Assembly (NCBI RefSeq): GCF_009910705.1
Contig: NZ_JAAAXJ010000009.1
Location: 62,001-126,000 of the forward strand
Source: Microvirga arsenatis
Lineage (GTDB): Bacteria > Pseudomonadota > Alphaproteobacteria > Rhizobiales > Beijerinckiaceae
Length of the DNA stretch: 64,000 nt
Reading direction: 5' to 3'
The notes under the pieces were generated by a model, which did no database searches, was not told the origin of the DNA, and was given only the letters and a program-made list of their open reading frames with translations. Positions 14,944 to 25,444 of the stretch are shown piece by piece. The position numbers and the translations under genes were made by a program. Position 1 is the first letter of the stretch, and every line of letters starts with the position of its first letter.

Positions 14944-16755
14944 TTATTCGGGCCGTGCCGCATCCTGAATGCGAAGCTCGACCTTCTCTCCCCCACCCCA
15001 CCGATCGATGGACAGCGTGCCCGCCACATGGAGCGGGTTGCCGATGGCCTGGGACAGGGCCTGACCGAGCGGCTGGCCGGCTGCCCGGAAGGCAACGCCG
15101 CCGATGAAGCTGCCATCGCCGCCGCGCAGCTTGACCCGCACATGCCCGCCGCTGCCGACCTCCCGCGCCTCGATCACCCGGTGCTGGGGAAAGACGAAAA
15201 CCGGCTCCGGCTGTCCCTGGCCGAAGGGTCCCGCCCTCTCCAGAGCCGCAACCAGGGCCGGCTGGGCGCCCGCAGCCGTCAGGGTGGCGTCGATGGGGAA
15301 ATTGTCCCGCAGGCGCGTGGCGCTCACGGGTTCGGAGAGCTTCTCGGTGATGAAGGCGAGGAAGCGTTCGAGATCCGCCGCGAGGATCGTCACCCCGGCG
15401 GCCATGGTATGGCCGCCGCCCTTGATGGCGATCCCTGCTTCGACCGCCGCCCGCACGGCATATCCCAGATCCACCCCCGGCACGGAGCGCCCCGAACCGG
15501 TGGCCGTTCCGTCCGGATTGAGGGTGAAGGCGAAGGCGGGGCGCCGGAACCGCTCCTTGGTGCGGGCGGAAACCAGGCCCACCACGCCGGGGTGCCATCC
15601 GGGCGAGGCCGTGACGAGTACGGGCAGGTCCGGATTGCGGTCGAGGGCCAGCATCGCCTGAGCCTCGGCCTCGGCGACCGCAACCACCTCGATGGCCTGC
15701 CGCTCGCGGTTGAGCCGGTCGAGCTCGGCCGCAAGCCGGCCGGCCTGAACCGGGTCTTCGGTGAGGAGGAGCTTGGAGCCGAGAGCGGCATCGCCGATGC
15801 GCCCGCCGGCATTGATGCGCGGCCCGACGAGATAGCCGAGGTGCCAGCACTCCGGCGCCCCGGCCAGCCCAGCGGCGTCGAGAAGCGCGGCCAGGCCGAT
15901 CCGGCGCCGGCTCCGCATGATGGCGAGCCCCTGGCGCACGAAGGCGCGGTTCAGGCCCAGAAGCGGCACCACATCCGCGACGGTCGCCAGGGCCACCAGG
16001 TCGAGGCTCCCCATCAGGTCCGGCTCCGGACGGCCCTGGAAGAAGTTTCGGCTGCGCAAGGCCCGGTTGAGGGCGACGAGGAAGAGGAACACCACGCCCG
16101 CGGCGCAGAGATGGCCGAGGCCCGACAGGTCGTCCTGACGGTTGGGGTTCACGATGGCAAGCGCCTCCGGCAGCCGCTCGGGCGCCTGATGGTGGTCGAG
16201 GACGACCGGATCGAGCCCGAGCCGCTTCGCCTCGGCCAGGGGCTCGATGCTGGCGGTGCCGCAATCCACGGTCACCAGGACGTCCGCCCCCTGCTGCTTC
16301 AGCGCGCGGATCGCATCCACGTTGGGGCCGTAGCCTTCCGTGATCCGGTCGGGAATATGAATCGCGTAGCTCACGCCGCAGGCGCGCAGGTATTCGGCGA
16401 GCAGCGCGGCGCTGCAGGCGCCGTCCACGTCGTAATCGCCGAAGATCGCCACTTTCTCGACCCGCATCACCGCGTCGGCGAGCCTGGAGGCCGCAGCCTC
16501 CATGTCGGTCAGCACATGGGGATCGGGCATGAGGTCCCGCAGGCGCGGGTTCAGGAAGCCTTCGGTGTCGTGGATGCCCACGCCCCGGCCCGCCAGCACC
16601 CGGGAGAGAACGTCCGGAAGCCCGTGCGTCTGCGCGATGGCGAGCGCGATCGCGCTCTGGGCGGCGTCGCAGCGCTCGACCCAGGTGCGCCCGAGGGCGG
16701 AATTGGTGATGCCGAGAAAGGGCTTCGGCAGGACAAGGGGGGATGATTCGGTCAC
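14944..16755 (-). CDS. recJ: Single-stranded-DNA-specific exonuclease RecJ
   Basis: A 603-residue RecJ of normal length. The DHH-family motifs are visible: the first metal site FGDYDVDGACSAALLAEYL (about residues 104-122), ITEGYGPN, VTVDCGTAS, the DHH motif in VVLDHHQAPERLP, and the DHHA1 motif GGGHTMAAG. It degrades single-stranded DNA 5'-3' in recombinational repair, mismatch repair and replication-fork processing. The start at 16755 gives the family N-terminus. The upstream 580 bases lack a gene but carry an SOS-type promoter that points at recJ (17142-17192), so damage induction is possible. Confidence 0.95.
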   Translation of the reverse strand: MTESSPLVLPKPFLGITNSALGRTWVERCDAAQSAIALAIAQTHGLPDVLSRVLAGRGVGIHDTEGFLNPRLRDLMPDPHVLTDMEAAASRLADAVMRVEKVAIFGDYDVDGACSAALLAEYLRACGVSYAIHIPDRITEGYGPNVDAIRALKQQGADVLVTVDCGTASIEPLAEAKRLGLDPVVLDHHQAPERLPEALAIVNPNRQDDLSGLGHLCAAGVVFLFLVALNRALRSRNFFQGRPEPDLMGSLDLVALATVADVVPLLGLNRAFVRQGLAIMRSRRRIGLAALLDAAGLAGAPECWHLGYLVGPRINAGGRIGDAALGSKLLLTEDPVQAGRLAAELDRLNRERQAIEVVAVAEAEAQAMLALDRNPDLPVLVTASPGWHPGVVGLVSARTKERFRRPAFAFTLNPDGTATGSGRSVPGVDLGYAVRAAVEAGIAIKGGGHTMAAGVTILAADLERFLAFITEKLSEPVSATRLRDNFPIDATLTAAGAQPALVAALERAGPFGQGQPEPVFVFPQHRVIEAREVGSGGHVRVKLRGGDGSFIGGVAFRAAGQPLGQALSQAIGNPLHVAGTLSIDRWGGGEKVELRIQDAARPE

Positions 16756-17141
16756 AGGGCGAGTCTTAAACCCGAATTGTGGTCAAAGCACCCGACGATC
16801 TCGGGTAAGCACCGTCGCGTTGCATCCGGCGGGCCACCGGCGACACGCCGGGCGTTCGAGCATCGACTGTCAAAGGGCAAGCACCTTCGGGCCCGCAGCG
16901 GGAGCTGCGAGCCGTCAGGGTTGCTCGAGGGTGGCGTGCAGGGCAGCCCGGCTCGATGGGTGATGGTGGTGAGTGTGAGAGCCGAACTGCCCGTCACGCG
17001 CGGTTCTTTTCAGGCGGACCTCCTGCGGCAGAGCCCCAGGGTCGGCCTCCCGCGACCACAGGCGTGCGAGGCCTGCGGCGGGACCGCGCCCCGTCCCGCA
17101 TCTGCGACGCCTCGCGAGCGCGCCCCTCACCGGACGAGGAT
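16756..17141. other. Long gene-free region upstream of recJ
   Basis: Nearly 390 bases between the predicted start of the SOS-type transcript and recJ hold no convincing protein. Open frames on both strands lack family features, ribosome sites or sensible starts. If the promoter at 17142-17192 is used, this stretch would be a long recJ leader or a separate RNA. I found no match by eye to SRP RNA, RNase P RNA or tmRNA. Confidence 0.5.
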
Positions 17142-17192
17142 GTACAACGATATAGCCGAGCTTGCAGCCGAAGTCAAGAACAAAGTAAGAAC
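17142..17192 (-). promoter_or_regulatory. LexA (SOS) box adjoining a sigma-70-like promoter
   Basis: Read leftward: GTTC-TTACTTT-GTTC at 17192-17178 is an exact alphaproteobacterial LexA box (GTTC-N7-GTTC, equivalent to GAAC-N7-GAAC). TTGACT follows immediately at 17177-17172, then a 17-base spacer and TATATC at 17154-17149. A bound LexA would occlude the -35 box. The predicted transcript starts near 17142 and runs toward recJ. Confidence 0.7.
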
Positions 17193-17334
17193 ATTTCACC
17201 CGCACCTCGCCCTCTCCTGCACCCGATCCCGGATCGCCTGCGGCGTCCGGGATGACGCCGGGGCTCTCCTACGACGGCGGATCAGCGGTCGGGCAGCGTC
17301 GGCGCAGGAAACGGAAATCCGCCCTTGTGCTCAT

Positions 17335-17778
17335 TCACCCCAGCAGGTGCCGGTACTGGATGAAGCCGCTGCGGGAGGCGACCTTCTCATAAAGCGCCTG
17401 GGCGGCCGTGTTGGTCTCGTGGGTGAGCCAGTACACCCGGCTCGCGCCGTCCGCCCTGGCCCTGTCATAGACGGCCTCGATCAGCGCCCGCCCGACGCCG
17501 CGCCCCCTCGCCGCCTCCGCCGCGAAGAGGTCCTGGAGGTAGCAGTAGTCGCCAATCGTCCAGGTGGAGCGGTGGTAGATGTAGTGGACGATGCCGACGA
17601 CGGAGCCATCGAGGACGGCGGCAAGCCCGTGCATCGGCTCGTTCGGGTCGTTGAGCCGACGCCACGTCTCCTCCGTCACCTCTGCGGCTAAGGAGGATTT
17701 GTAGAAGGCGAGATAGCCCTGCCAGAGAGGCTCCCAGGCGTCGCGGTCATTCGGTGCGAAGGGGCGGATGTGAATCAT
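17335..17778 (-). CDS. GNAT family N-acetyltransferase
   Basis: A 147-residue acetyltransferase. The N-terminus IRPFAPNDRDAWEPLWQGY is typical of GNAT proteins, the acetyl-CoA loop is RGRGVGRALIEAVYDRA, and the closing strand is YWLTHETNTAAQALYEK. The substrate is unknown. The start at 17778 (MIHIRPF) is the canonical family start; the open frame runs further upstream into the dispersed repeat at 17806-17908 and should not be used. It sits between recJ and glpX on the same strand but with wide gaps, so it is likely its own unit. Confidence 0.88.
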   Translation of the reverse strand: MIHIRPFAPNDRDAWEPLWQGYLAFYKSSLAAEVTEETWRRLNDPNEPMHGLAAVLDGSVVGIVHYIYHRSTWTIGDYCYLQDLFAAEAARGRGVGRALIEAVYDRARADGASRVYWLTHETNTAAQALYEKVASRSGFIQYRHLLG

Positions 17779-17805
17779 TCTATTCCTGATCCTACTGAGC
17801 AATGT

Positions 17806-17908
17806 CCTCATCCTGAGGAGGTCGCTTGAGCGGCCGTCTCGAAGGAGCCTCCGGAGAGCACTGGATCCTCCTTCGAAACGCAGACTGCGTCTGCTCCTCA
17901 GGATGAGG
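17806..17908. repeat. Dispersed cloverleaf-like palindromic repeat, copy 1
   Basis: A 103-base intergenic element bounded by a perfect 15-bp inverted repeat: CCTCATCCTGAGGAG at the left and CTCCTCAGGATGAGG at the right. Inside are three hairpins: GTCGC/GCGGC, a longer central stem (GTCTCGAAGGAG with CTCCTTCGAAAC), and GCAGA/TCTGC. A second copy lies at 26796-26895. The shared core GAGAGCACTGGA is conserved, while paired stems differ in a compensatory way. It is a REP/BIME-like family; no mobility gene is present. Confidence 0.85.
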
Positions 17909-17989
17909 TGAGAGAGGGGCGAAACGCAAATGGCCGGGACGAGCCCGGCCATGGCACAGCATTGGCTATGGTCCGCGCTGGAAGGGCGC

Positions 17990-18988
<999 letters not shown>

Positions 18989-19041
18989 GGACGTGTCGTC
19001 TCCCTTTTGAGCTGGCTCGGGCCTTTCAGGCCCGTTGCAGG

Positions 19042-20367
19042 TTACTCGCGTTCGATGCGGATGACTTGGGGCGGCTCGGCAATAAGACCATCCCCCGTAA
19101 TTTTTTCCAAGGCCGAGCGGATCGAGGCCTCCGTCGCCGCGTAGGTGATGAGCACCAGCGGAACGGGCGCGCCGGACCGGCCGTGCGGGTCCTGGTTGGC
19201 GGCGACCTCGGAGCGCTTCTGCAGGATGCTCTCGAGCGAGATGTCGGCCTCCGCCATGCGCGTCGCAACGCCGGCGGCGACGCCCGGCCGGTCATGGACC
19301 GTGAGACGGATGTAGTAACCGCCCTCGTGGCGCTGCATGGGCGCCCGGGGCGCCCTCTCCAGGCGATCGAGGGGAACACCGAACAGCGGCTGCGCCTTGC
19401 CGGCAGCCACATCGGCGATGTCCGCCACGACCGCAGAGGCGGTGGCGTCGCCCCCTGCCCCGGGCCCGATCAAGGTCAGCTCCCGCACCGCATCGGCGTC
19501 GATGGTGATCGCGTTCGTCACCCCCATCACCTGCGCGATGGCGGAGGTGCGCGGCACCATGGTCGGGTGGACGCGCTGCTCGATCCCGGTCCTCGTGCGC
19601 TCGGCGACGCCGAGAAGCTTGATGCGGAAGCCCAGCTCCTTCGCCATGGCGAGGTCGAGCGGCGCGATGGAGGAGATGCCCTCCACATAGATCGCCTCGG
19701 CGTCGATCTCGGTGCCGAAGGCTAGGCTGGTGAGGATCGCGAGCTTGTGGGCCGTGTCGAAGCCTTCCACGTCGAAGGTGGGATCGGCCTCCGCATAGCC
19801 GAGGCGCTGGGCGTCCTTCAGGCACTCCTGGAAGGTCAGGCCCTCCAGCTCCATGCGGGAGAGGATGTAGTTGCAGGTGCCGTTGAGGATGCCGTAGAGG
19901 CGCGAAATCCGGTTGGCCGGCAGCGCCTCGCGCAGGGTCTTGATGATCGGGATGCCCCCGGCGACCGAGGCCTCGAAGGCGAGCGACGCGCCCTTCTCCT
20001 CGGCGAGCTTCGCCAGGGCGAGGCCGTGCTTGGCGAGCAGGGCCTTGTTGGCCGTCACCACGTGCCGCCCGTGGGAGAGCGCCGTGCGCACCGTCTCCAG
20101 GGCCGCCCCGTCCGCGCCGCCCACCAGTTCGACCACGCAGTCCACATCGGCGGAGGCGGCGAGGTCCGCCGGGCTGTCGAACCACGTGAAGCGGGAGAGA
20201 TCGACGCCGCGATCCTTGGTCCTGTCGCGGGCCGAGACCGCAACGACCTGGACCGGCCGCCCGCCGCGCTGGGCGATGGATTCGGTCTGCCGGTCGAGAA
20301 TGCGGATGACCGATGCGCCGACGGTGCCGAGGCCGGCAATGCCGACCCGTAGGGGACGAGTCACCAA
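19042..20367 (-). CDS. hom: Homoserine dehydrogenase
   Basis: A 441-residue monofunctional homoserine dehydrogenase. The NAD(P) motif GIAGLGTVGASV lies at residues 9-20, the catalytic core includes EASVAGGIPIIKTLREA, YGILNGTCNYILSRME and the lysine region TLIGPGAGGDATASAV, and a C-terminal ACT domain (about residues 350-440, YYIRLTVHDRPGVAAGVATR) suggests threonine feedback. It reduces aspartate semialdehyde to homoserine for threonine and methionine synthesis. It lies between an aminotransferase gene and glpX, all leftward. Confidence 0.96.
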   Translation of the reverse strand: MVTRPLRVGIAGLGTVGASVIRILDRQTESIAQRGGRPVQVVAVSARDRTKDRGVDLSRFTWFDSPADLAASADVDCVVELVGGADGAALETVRTALSHGRHVVTANKALLAKHGLALAKLAEEKGASLAFEASVAGGIPIIKTLREALPANRISRLYGILNGTCNYILSRMELEGLTFQECLKDAQRLGYAEADPTFDVEGFDTAHKLAILTSLAFGTEIDAEAIYVEGISSIAPLDLAMAKELGFRIKLLGVAERTRTGIEQRVHPTMVPRTSAIAQVMGVTNAITIDADAVRELTLIGPGAGGDATASAVVADIADVAAGKAQPLFGVPLDRLERAPRAPMQRHEGGYYIRLTVHDRPGVAAGVATRMAEADISLESILQKRSEVAANQDPHGRSGAPVPLVLITYAATEASIRSALEKITGDGLIAEPPQVIRIERE

Positions 20368-20475
20368 GAACAGCTCCTCCGAAATGTCGGGCTGCTTTTA
20401 CGACCGCCCGGGTTCCATGTCCATGCGGATGGGGCGCCCCCGGGATTGCGTCGCTCGTGGCTCCTCCTGGCAGCC

Positions 20476-21696
20476 TCAGACCCGGCGCACCATCGGCACC
20501 ACGTTGTGGAGCGTCTGGTCCGCGTTGTCGAAGAACTTGCGGATGTTGCGGGCGGCCTGGCGGATGCGCTGCTCGTTTTCCACAAGGGCGATGCGCACGT
20601 AGTCGTCCCCGTGCTCGCCGAAGCCGATGCCGGGCGCGACCGCCACGTCCGCCTTTTCCACCAGGAGCTTGGAGAATTCCAGGCTGCCCATGCTCCGGAA
20701 CCGCTCCGGGATCTGCACCCAGGCGAACATGGAGGCGGTCGGCACGGGAACGTTCCAGCCGGCCTTGGCGAAGGATTCGACCATCACGTCGCGGCGGCGC
20801 TTGTAGACGGCGCGCATCTCGCGGATGCAGTCGTCCGGCCCGTTGAGCGCCGCGGTGGCGGCCACCTGCACCGGGGTGAAGGCGCCGTAATCGAGGTAGG
20901 ACTTCACCCGGGCGAGGGCCGCCAGCAGCCGCTCGTTGCCCACCGCGAAGCCGATGCGCCAGCCTGCCATGGAGAAGGTCTTGGACATGGAGGTGAACTC
21001 CACCGCCACATCGATGGCGTCGGGCACCTGAAGGATCGAGGGCGGCGGGTTGGCCTCGTCGAAATAGACTTCCGAATAGGCCAGGTCCGACAGCAGGATC
21101 AGCTCGTGCTTCTTCGCGAAGGCCACGAGGTCCCGGTAGAAGTCGAGGGAGGCCACATAGGCCGTCGGGTTCGACGGGTAGCAGACCACGAGCGCGACCG
21201 GCTTCGGAATCGAGTGCATCACGGCGCGCTCGGCGGCGACGAAGAAGTCGGGGGTCGGCTCGGCCGGCACGGAGCGGATGACGCCGCCCGCCATCAGGAA
21301 GCCGAAGGCGTGAATCGGATAGCTCGGATTCGGCACGAGGATCACGTCGCCCGGCTCGGTGATCGCCTGGGCCATGTTGGCGAAGCCTTCCTTGGAGCCC
21401 AGGGTCGCCACCACCTGGGTGTCCGGGTTGAGCTTCACGCCGAAGCGGCGCTCGTAGTACCCGGCCTGGGCGCGGCGCAGGCCGGAGATGCCTTTCGAGG
21501 CCGAGTAGCGGTCGGTGCGCGGCTTGCCCACGGTCTCGACGAGCTTGTCGATCACGTGCTGCGGGGCGGAAAGGTCCGGATTGCCCATGCCCAGATCGAT
21601 GATGTCGGCGCCGTTCGCCCGGGCGGCGGCCTTGATCCGGTTGACCTGCTCGAAGACGTAAGGCGGAAGGCGCTTGATCCGGTAAAAATCAGACAT
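20476..21696 (-). CDS. Class I/II aminotransferase (AlaC / LL-DAP aminotransferase-like)
   Basis: A 406-residue fold-type I PLP enzyme. The substrate-binding N-terminus IDLGMGNPDLSAP, the cofactor asparagine in CYPSNPTAYV, and the PLP lysine in SMSKTFSMAGWRIGF are present; the C-terminal arginine is in DDYVRIALVEN. This close-knit subgroup upstream of hom in Hyphomicrobiales is variously annotated as alanine transaminase or LL-diaminopimelate aminotransferase. Sequence alone does not settle the substrate. Its position in front of hom suggests amino-acid synthesis. Confidence 0.88.
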   Translation of the reverse strand: MSDFYRIKRLPPYVFEQVNRIKAAARANGADIIDLGMGNPDLSAPQHVIDKLVETVGKPRTDRYSASKGISGLRRAQAGYYERRFGVKLNPDTQVVATLGSKEGFANMAQAITEPGDVILVPNPSYPIHAFGFLMAGGVIRSVPAEPTPDFFVAAERAVMHSIPKPVALVVCYPSNPTAYVASLDFYRDLVAFAKKHELILLSDLAYSEVYFDEANPPPSILQVPDAIDVAVEFTSMSKTFSMAGWRIGFAVGNERLLAALARVKSYLDYGAFTPVQVAATAALNGPDDCIREMRAVYKRRRDVMVESFAKAGWNVPVPTASMFAWVQIPERFRSMGSLEFSKLLVEKADVAVAPGIGFGEHGDDYVRIALVENEQRIRQAARNIRKFFDNADQTLHNVVPMVRRV

Positions 21697-21739
21697 GGTT
21701 CTCGTCCCCGAGCGGAATCACCTCGCTCCGGTATAGGTT

Positions 21740-22153
21740 CTAAGGGGTTCTCTTGGAATTCGCCTTCTGGCGCGTGGGCTGCGACGTGTTGGCCGGGAGC
21801 CGGACGGGCTCCGGCGGCGGCGTGCTGCCGAGCTCCGCCGCGGCGGCTCCGGCCGCCTCGTTGCGGGCGCGAAGGGCATCGAGCTCCGCCTCGGCGGCCT
21901 TCACCTCCTCGGCCGTGCGCGCCGGGGTCGGCCGCTCGGGAACCGGGGTGCCGATGGGCATGTAGTCCAGATTGGCCGGGCGGGAGCGGGCGACGAAATC
22001 CGGAGTGGCCGCGACCTGGGGCCCGCCGCCCAATGAGGTCGCCACATCCCGGACCGGATTGGCGCCTCCCTGGCAGCCGGCCAGGCCGGCTGCCGCAGCC
22101 AGCGTAGCGGCGATGGCCGCGGCGCGAGGGATCGAAGTGGTCTTCTGACGCAT
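21740..22153 (-). CDS. Putative lipoprotein
   Basis: A 137-residue protein with a lipoprotein signal: positively charged start, hydrophobic AAAIAATLAAAAGL and lipobox LAGC (Cys27 would be acylated). The mature part is low-complexity, with Pro- and Ala-rich stretches and a helical segment (RTAEEVKAAEAELDALRARN) that could be coiled. No family recognised. The large open frame upstream of the chosen start is a shadow of phaC on the other strand. It likely shares a short intergenic promoter region with phaC. Confidence 0.72.
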   Translation of the reverse strand: MRQKTTSIPRAAAIAATLAAAAGLAGCQGGANPVRDVATSLGGGPQVAATPDFVARSRPANLDYMPIGTPVPERPTPARTAEEVKAAEAELDALRARNEAAGAAAAELGSTPPPEPVRLPANTSQPTRQKANSKRTP

Positions 22154-22264
22154 TCTGATACCTAAGGATGGCAACATGACTCTGGCAAACCCCGCTGGCC
22201 GGACGCTAAGATGTCGGAAATGCAGCCTGCGGGCAATGCTGCTGCGATAGAGGGAGATCGCCCT

Positions 22265-24070
22265 ATGGACAAGCCATATGGTGAAGAGAAGGCTCAGGCC
22301 CCCATGCCGGACTTCGAGGAACTCTCCCGCAACATGACACGCTTCATCGAGGGAGCCGGCAAGGCGGCCGCCGCCTATCTCAAGCCCGTTCAGGAAGGCC
22401 AAGCGCCGGCCGAGCCGCCGGTCGATGCTTCGGAAGCGATCAAATCCCTGACTCGCGTGGCCGAAGCCTGGTTGACCGATCCGCAGAAGAGCCTGGAGGC
22501 GCAGTCGCGTCTCGGCACCCAGTTCCTGAGCCTGTGGGCCTCCACCCTGAAGCGCGCGCAGGGCGAGCGTGCCGAACCCGTGGCGGAGCCGGAACCGAAG
22601 GACAACCGCTTCAAGGATCCGGAATGGTCCGAGAACCCGGTCTTCGACTTCCTGAAGCAGGCCTACCTGATCTCCTCGCGCTGGGCGGAGGATCTGGTCG
22701 AGAATGCGGAGGGGCTCGACGAGCGCACGCGCCACAAGGCGCAGTTCTATCTCAAGCAGATCGCCAGCGCGCTTTCGCCCTCGAACTTCCTGCTGACGAA
22801 TCCGGAACTCATCCGCGAGACCCTGCGCGAGAACGGGGCCAACCTCGTGCGCGGGGTCGAGATGCTCGCCGAGGACATCGAAGCCGGGCGCGGCGAGCTG
22901 AAGATCCGCCAGTCGGACCCGAGCAACTTCAAGGTCGGCGTGAACATCGCCACCACGCCCGGCAAGGTGATCTTCCGCAACGAGCTCATCGAGCTGATCC
23001 AGTACGCGCCAACGACCGAGAAGGTGCTCAAGCGCCCGCTGCTGATCGTGCCGCCGTGGATCAACAAGTACTACATCCTCGATCTCAACCCGGAAAAGAG
23101 CTTCATCCGGTGGGCGGTCGCGCAGGGGCTGACGGTGTTCTGCATCTCCTGGGTGAACCCGTCCGAGCAGCATGCGGAAATGGGTTTCGAGCACTACATG
23201 CGCGACGGCATCTTCGCGGCGCTCGACGCGGTCGAGCAGGCGACGGGCGAGAAGAAGGTGACGACGATCGGCTACTGCGTCGGCGGCACCCTGCTGGCCA
23301 CCACCCTCGCCTACATGGCCGCCAAGCGGGACAAGCGGATCGACAGCGCCACCCTCTTCACCGCGCAGGTCGATTTCACCCATGCGGGCGATCTGAAGGT
23401 TTTTGCAGGCGAGCAGGAGGTTCGCCGCCTCGAGGCCTCCATGAGGAAGCGCGGCTACCTGGAAGGCTCGCGCATGGCCAACGCCTTCAACATGCTGCGG
23501 CCCACCGACCTGATCTGGCCCTACGTGGTCAACGTGTACATGAAGGGCAAGGCGCCGCTGCCGTTCGACCTCCTTTACTGGAACGCCGATTCCACCCGCA
23601 TGCCGGCGGCCAACCACGCCTATTATCTCCGCAACTGCTATCTCGAGAACAAGCTCGTGAAGGGCGAGATGGAGCTGGCGGGCGTGAAGCTCGATCTGAA
23701 GAAGGTGAAGGTGCCCGTCTTCAACCTGGCCACGAAGGAAGACCACATCGCCCCCGCCCGCTCGGTCTTCGAGGGCTCGAAGGCCTTTGGCGGCCCCGTC
23801 GATTTCGTCCTGGCCGGATCGGGGCATATCGCCGGCGTGGTGAACCCGCCGGGAAAGCCGAAGTACCAGTTCTGGACCGGCGGGCCCGTCGAGGGCGAAC
23901 TGGAGGACTGGGTCAAGCAGTCTTCGGAGACGCCCGGCTCCTGGTGGCCCTACTGGTTCGAGTGGATCAAGGCCCAGGCCCCGCGCATGGTGTCCGCGCG
24001 CGAGCCGGGCGGCGGCAAGCTGGAGCCGCTCTGCGATGCCCCCGGCACCTACGTTCTGGAGAAGGCCTGA
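22265..24070 (+). CDS. phaC: Class I poly(3-hydroxyalkanoate) synthase PhaC
   Basis: A 601-residue class I PHA synthase. The N-terminal domain has [17 protein letters not shown], and the alpha/beta-hydrolase part has the lipase-like box GYCVGG with catalytic Cys338, the catalytic Asp in KEDHIAP and His in [12 protein letters not shown]. It polymerises hydroxyacyl-CoA into storage granules. I chose the ATG at 22265 because GAGGGAG lies just ahead; an ATG at 22211 adds 18 residues but has no ribosome site. No phasin, phaA or phaB gene is nearby. Confidence 0.95.
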   Translation: MDKPYGEEKAQAPMPDFEELSRNMTRFIEGAGKAAAAYLKPVQEGQAPAEPPVDASEAIKSLTRVAEAWLTDPQKSLEAQSRLGTQFLSLWASTLKRAQGERAEPVAEPEPKDNRFKDPEWSENPVFDFLKQAYLISSRWAEDLVENAEGLDERTRHKAQFYLKQIASALSPSNFLLTNPELIRETLRENGANLVRGVEMLAEDIEAGRGELKIRQSDPSNFKVGVNIATTPGKVIFRNELIELIQYAPTTEKVLKRPLLIVPPWINKYYILDLNPEKSFIRWAVAQGLTVFCISWVNPSEQHAEMGFEHYMRDGIFAALDAVEQATGEKKVTTIGYCVGGTLLATTLAYMAAKRDKRIDSATLFTAQVDFTHAGDLKVFAGEQEVRRLEASMRKRGYLEGSRMANAFNMLRPTDLIWPYVVNVYMKGKAPLPFDLLYWNADSTRMPAANHAYYLRNCYLENKLVKGEMELAGVKLDLKKVKVPVFNLATKEDHIAPARSVFEGSKAFGGPVDFVLAGSGHIAGVVNPPGKPKYQFWTGGPVEGELEDWVKQSSETPGSWWPYWFEWIKAQAPRMVSAREPGGGKLEPLCDAPGTYVLEKA

Positions 24071-24102
24071 GGCGTCGCTGTCCCACCTCGGTTCCTCACA
24101 TG

Positions 24103-24129
24103 AAAAAGGCCGGCTTTCGCCGGCCTTTT
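24103..24129. terminator. Bidirectional rho-independent terminator
   Basis: AAAAAGGCCGGC, TTTC loop, GCCGGCCTTTT: a strong stem with A/T tails on both sides. It lies between the convergent phaC and FadL-type porin genes and can serve both. Confidence 0.88.
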
Positions 24130-24148
24130 CCGTAAGCCCGTGCGGGCT

Positions 24149-25444
24149 TCAGTACTTGCGGACGATCGGCGCCGCCGGGATCGCCACGGTCGGGTTGTCC
24201 CAGCGATAGCGCAGGCCCACCGACACGATGTCGACGTTCGAGTCCACGTCGGCCACGAAGGGCAGCCCTTCGTAATCCTGGTGGCCCGGCAGGATGCGGA
24301 TGTCCGTCTCCTTCGCGAAGATGTGGGTGTAGGCGAGATCGAAGGTCAGCTTGTCGTTCCACTGGTAGCTGGCACCGACCGACGCCCAGATGCGGTCATT
24401 GTCGGGCAGGCGGGTGGAGCGGATGTTCGTGTCGATCGGCGACTCCTCGTAGGCCAGGCCGGCGCGCAGGGTGAGCTGGTTGGTCAGCCTGTAGTCGAAG
24501 CCGAGGGAGTAGAAGTAGCCGTCGTCGTAGTTGAGCGGCAGGTCGGTGACGACAGCGCCGCCGGGACCGGTGACGAGGGGCGTCTCGAGGATGCTCCAGT
24601 TCGTCCACTCGAAGCCGGCATGCAGGGTGAAGGCCGGCGTGAAGGCATGCGAGATGCCGATGGTGAGCTGGTCCGGGGTGCTCAGATCGGAGCTGATCGG
24701 AATGATTCGGCTGGGGGCGCCGGGAATGGCCACCGTGCCTTCGAGGTTATGCTCGATCCGCGAGCGGTAGCCGATACCGATCGTCGTGCCGGCGAACGGG
24801 GTGATGGTCACGCCGGCGGTGAAGCCGAAGCCGATGTCGTCGCCTTCGAGGATCACGCTCGGAGCGCCCGGAGCCACGCCGGCCGCGCGCTTCAGGGTGA
24901 TGTCGAAGTACTGGAGCGACGGACCGATGGCGAAGGAGAACCAGTCGTTCAGCTTCACGCCCACGACCGGGTTCACGTTCAGGGAGAACACCTTGGACGA
25001 ACGGGAATAGACCTGGCCGGACCAGTTGGTGCGGGGATCCGTCACGAGGCCGTAGGGCGAGGTGGTCGACAGACCGACCCAGAAGCGGTCGTTGATCTGA
25101 TAGGAGTTGTAGCTCGCGGGAACGAGCGCGTCCTGGCCGATGTCGCCGGAGCCGCCGAGCGCGAATGTCGGAACCGACGGCACCGGGTTGATGTCGACCC
25201 GCGGAACGATGAGCGACAGGGCCGCCTCGGTCTGCCAGCCCGGAGCCATCGTGATGACGGCGGGGTTCCAGAACATCGAGGAGAGATAGCCCGAGCCCGA
25301 AGCGGCGCCGGCGAACGAATAACCCTGAGCCGTCACGCTCTGCTCGCGGATGCCGAAGGCCCCGGCCTGAGCGCTGCCCTGAGCGGCGACGAGGGCTGCA
25401 ACCGAGACTGCAGCCAGGGTCAAAGAACGAGAGAAACGGCTCAT
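24149..25444 (-). CDS. OmpP1/FadL/TodX family outer-membrane transporter
   Basis: A 431-residue outer-membrane beta-barrel. A signal peptide (SLTLAAVSVAALVAAQGSAQA) is followed by the FadL hatch N-terminus GAFGIREQSVTAQGYSFAGAA with the conserved NP-x motif in MFWNPAVITMAPG. The remainder alternates strands and ends in an aromatic-rich strand VSVGLRYRW and a C-terminal tyrosine. It would move hydrophobic substrates such as long-chain fatty acids across the outer membrane. Next to phaC it may feed carbon to polymer storage, though this link is inference. Confidence 0.92.
   Translation of the reverse strand: MSRFSRSLTLAAVSVAALVAAQGSAQAGAFGIREQSVTAQGYSFAGAASGSGYLSSMFWNPAVITMAPGWQTEAALSLIVPRVDINPVPSVPTFALGGSGDIGQDALVPASYNSYQINDRFWVGLSTTSPYGLVTDPRTNWSGQVYSRSSKVFSLNVNPVVGVKLNDWFSFAIGPSLQYFDITLKRAAGVAPGAPSVILEGDDIGFGFTAGVTITPFAGTTIGIGYRSRIEHNLEGTVAIPGAPSRIIPISSDLSTPDQLTIGISHAFTPAFTLHAGFEWTNWSILETPLVTGPGGAVVTDLPLNYDDGYFYSLGFDYRLTNQLTLRAGLAYEESPIDTNIRSTRLPDNDRIWASVGASYQWNDKLTFDLAYTHIFAKETDIRILPGHQDYEGLPFVADVDSNVDIVSVGLRYRWDNPTVAIPAAPIVRKY

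Noticed and set aside
16915..17205. Minus-strand 96-codon frame downstream of the SOS box
   Set aside because: Its start lies upstream of the promoter elements, so the SOS transcript could not encode it whole; the translation is low-complexity.
16777..17691. Plus-strand frame covering the recJ upstream region
   Set aside because: It crosses the SOS-type promoter and the GNAT gene antisense, and has no recognisable features.
20446..22107. Plus-strand 553-codon open frame
   Set aside because: Antisense to the aminotransferase gene, with His/Arg/Gly-rich low-complexity translation typical of shadow frames.
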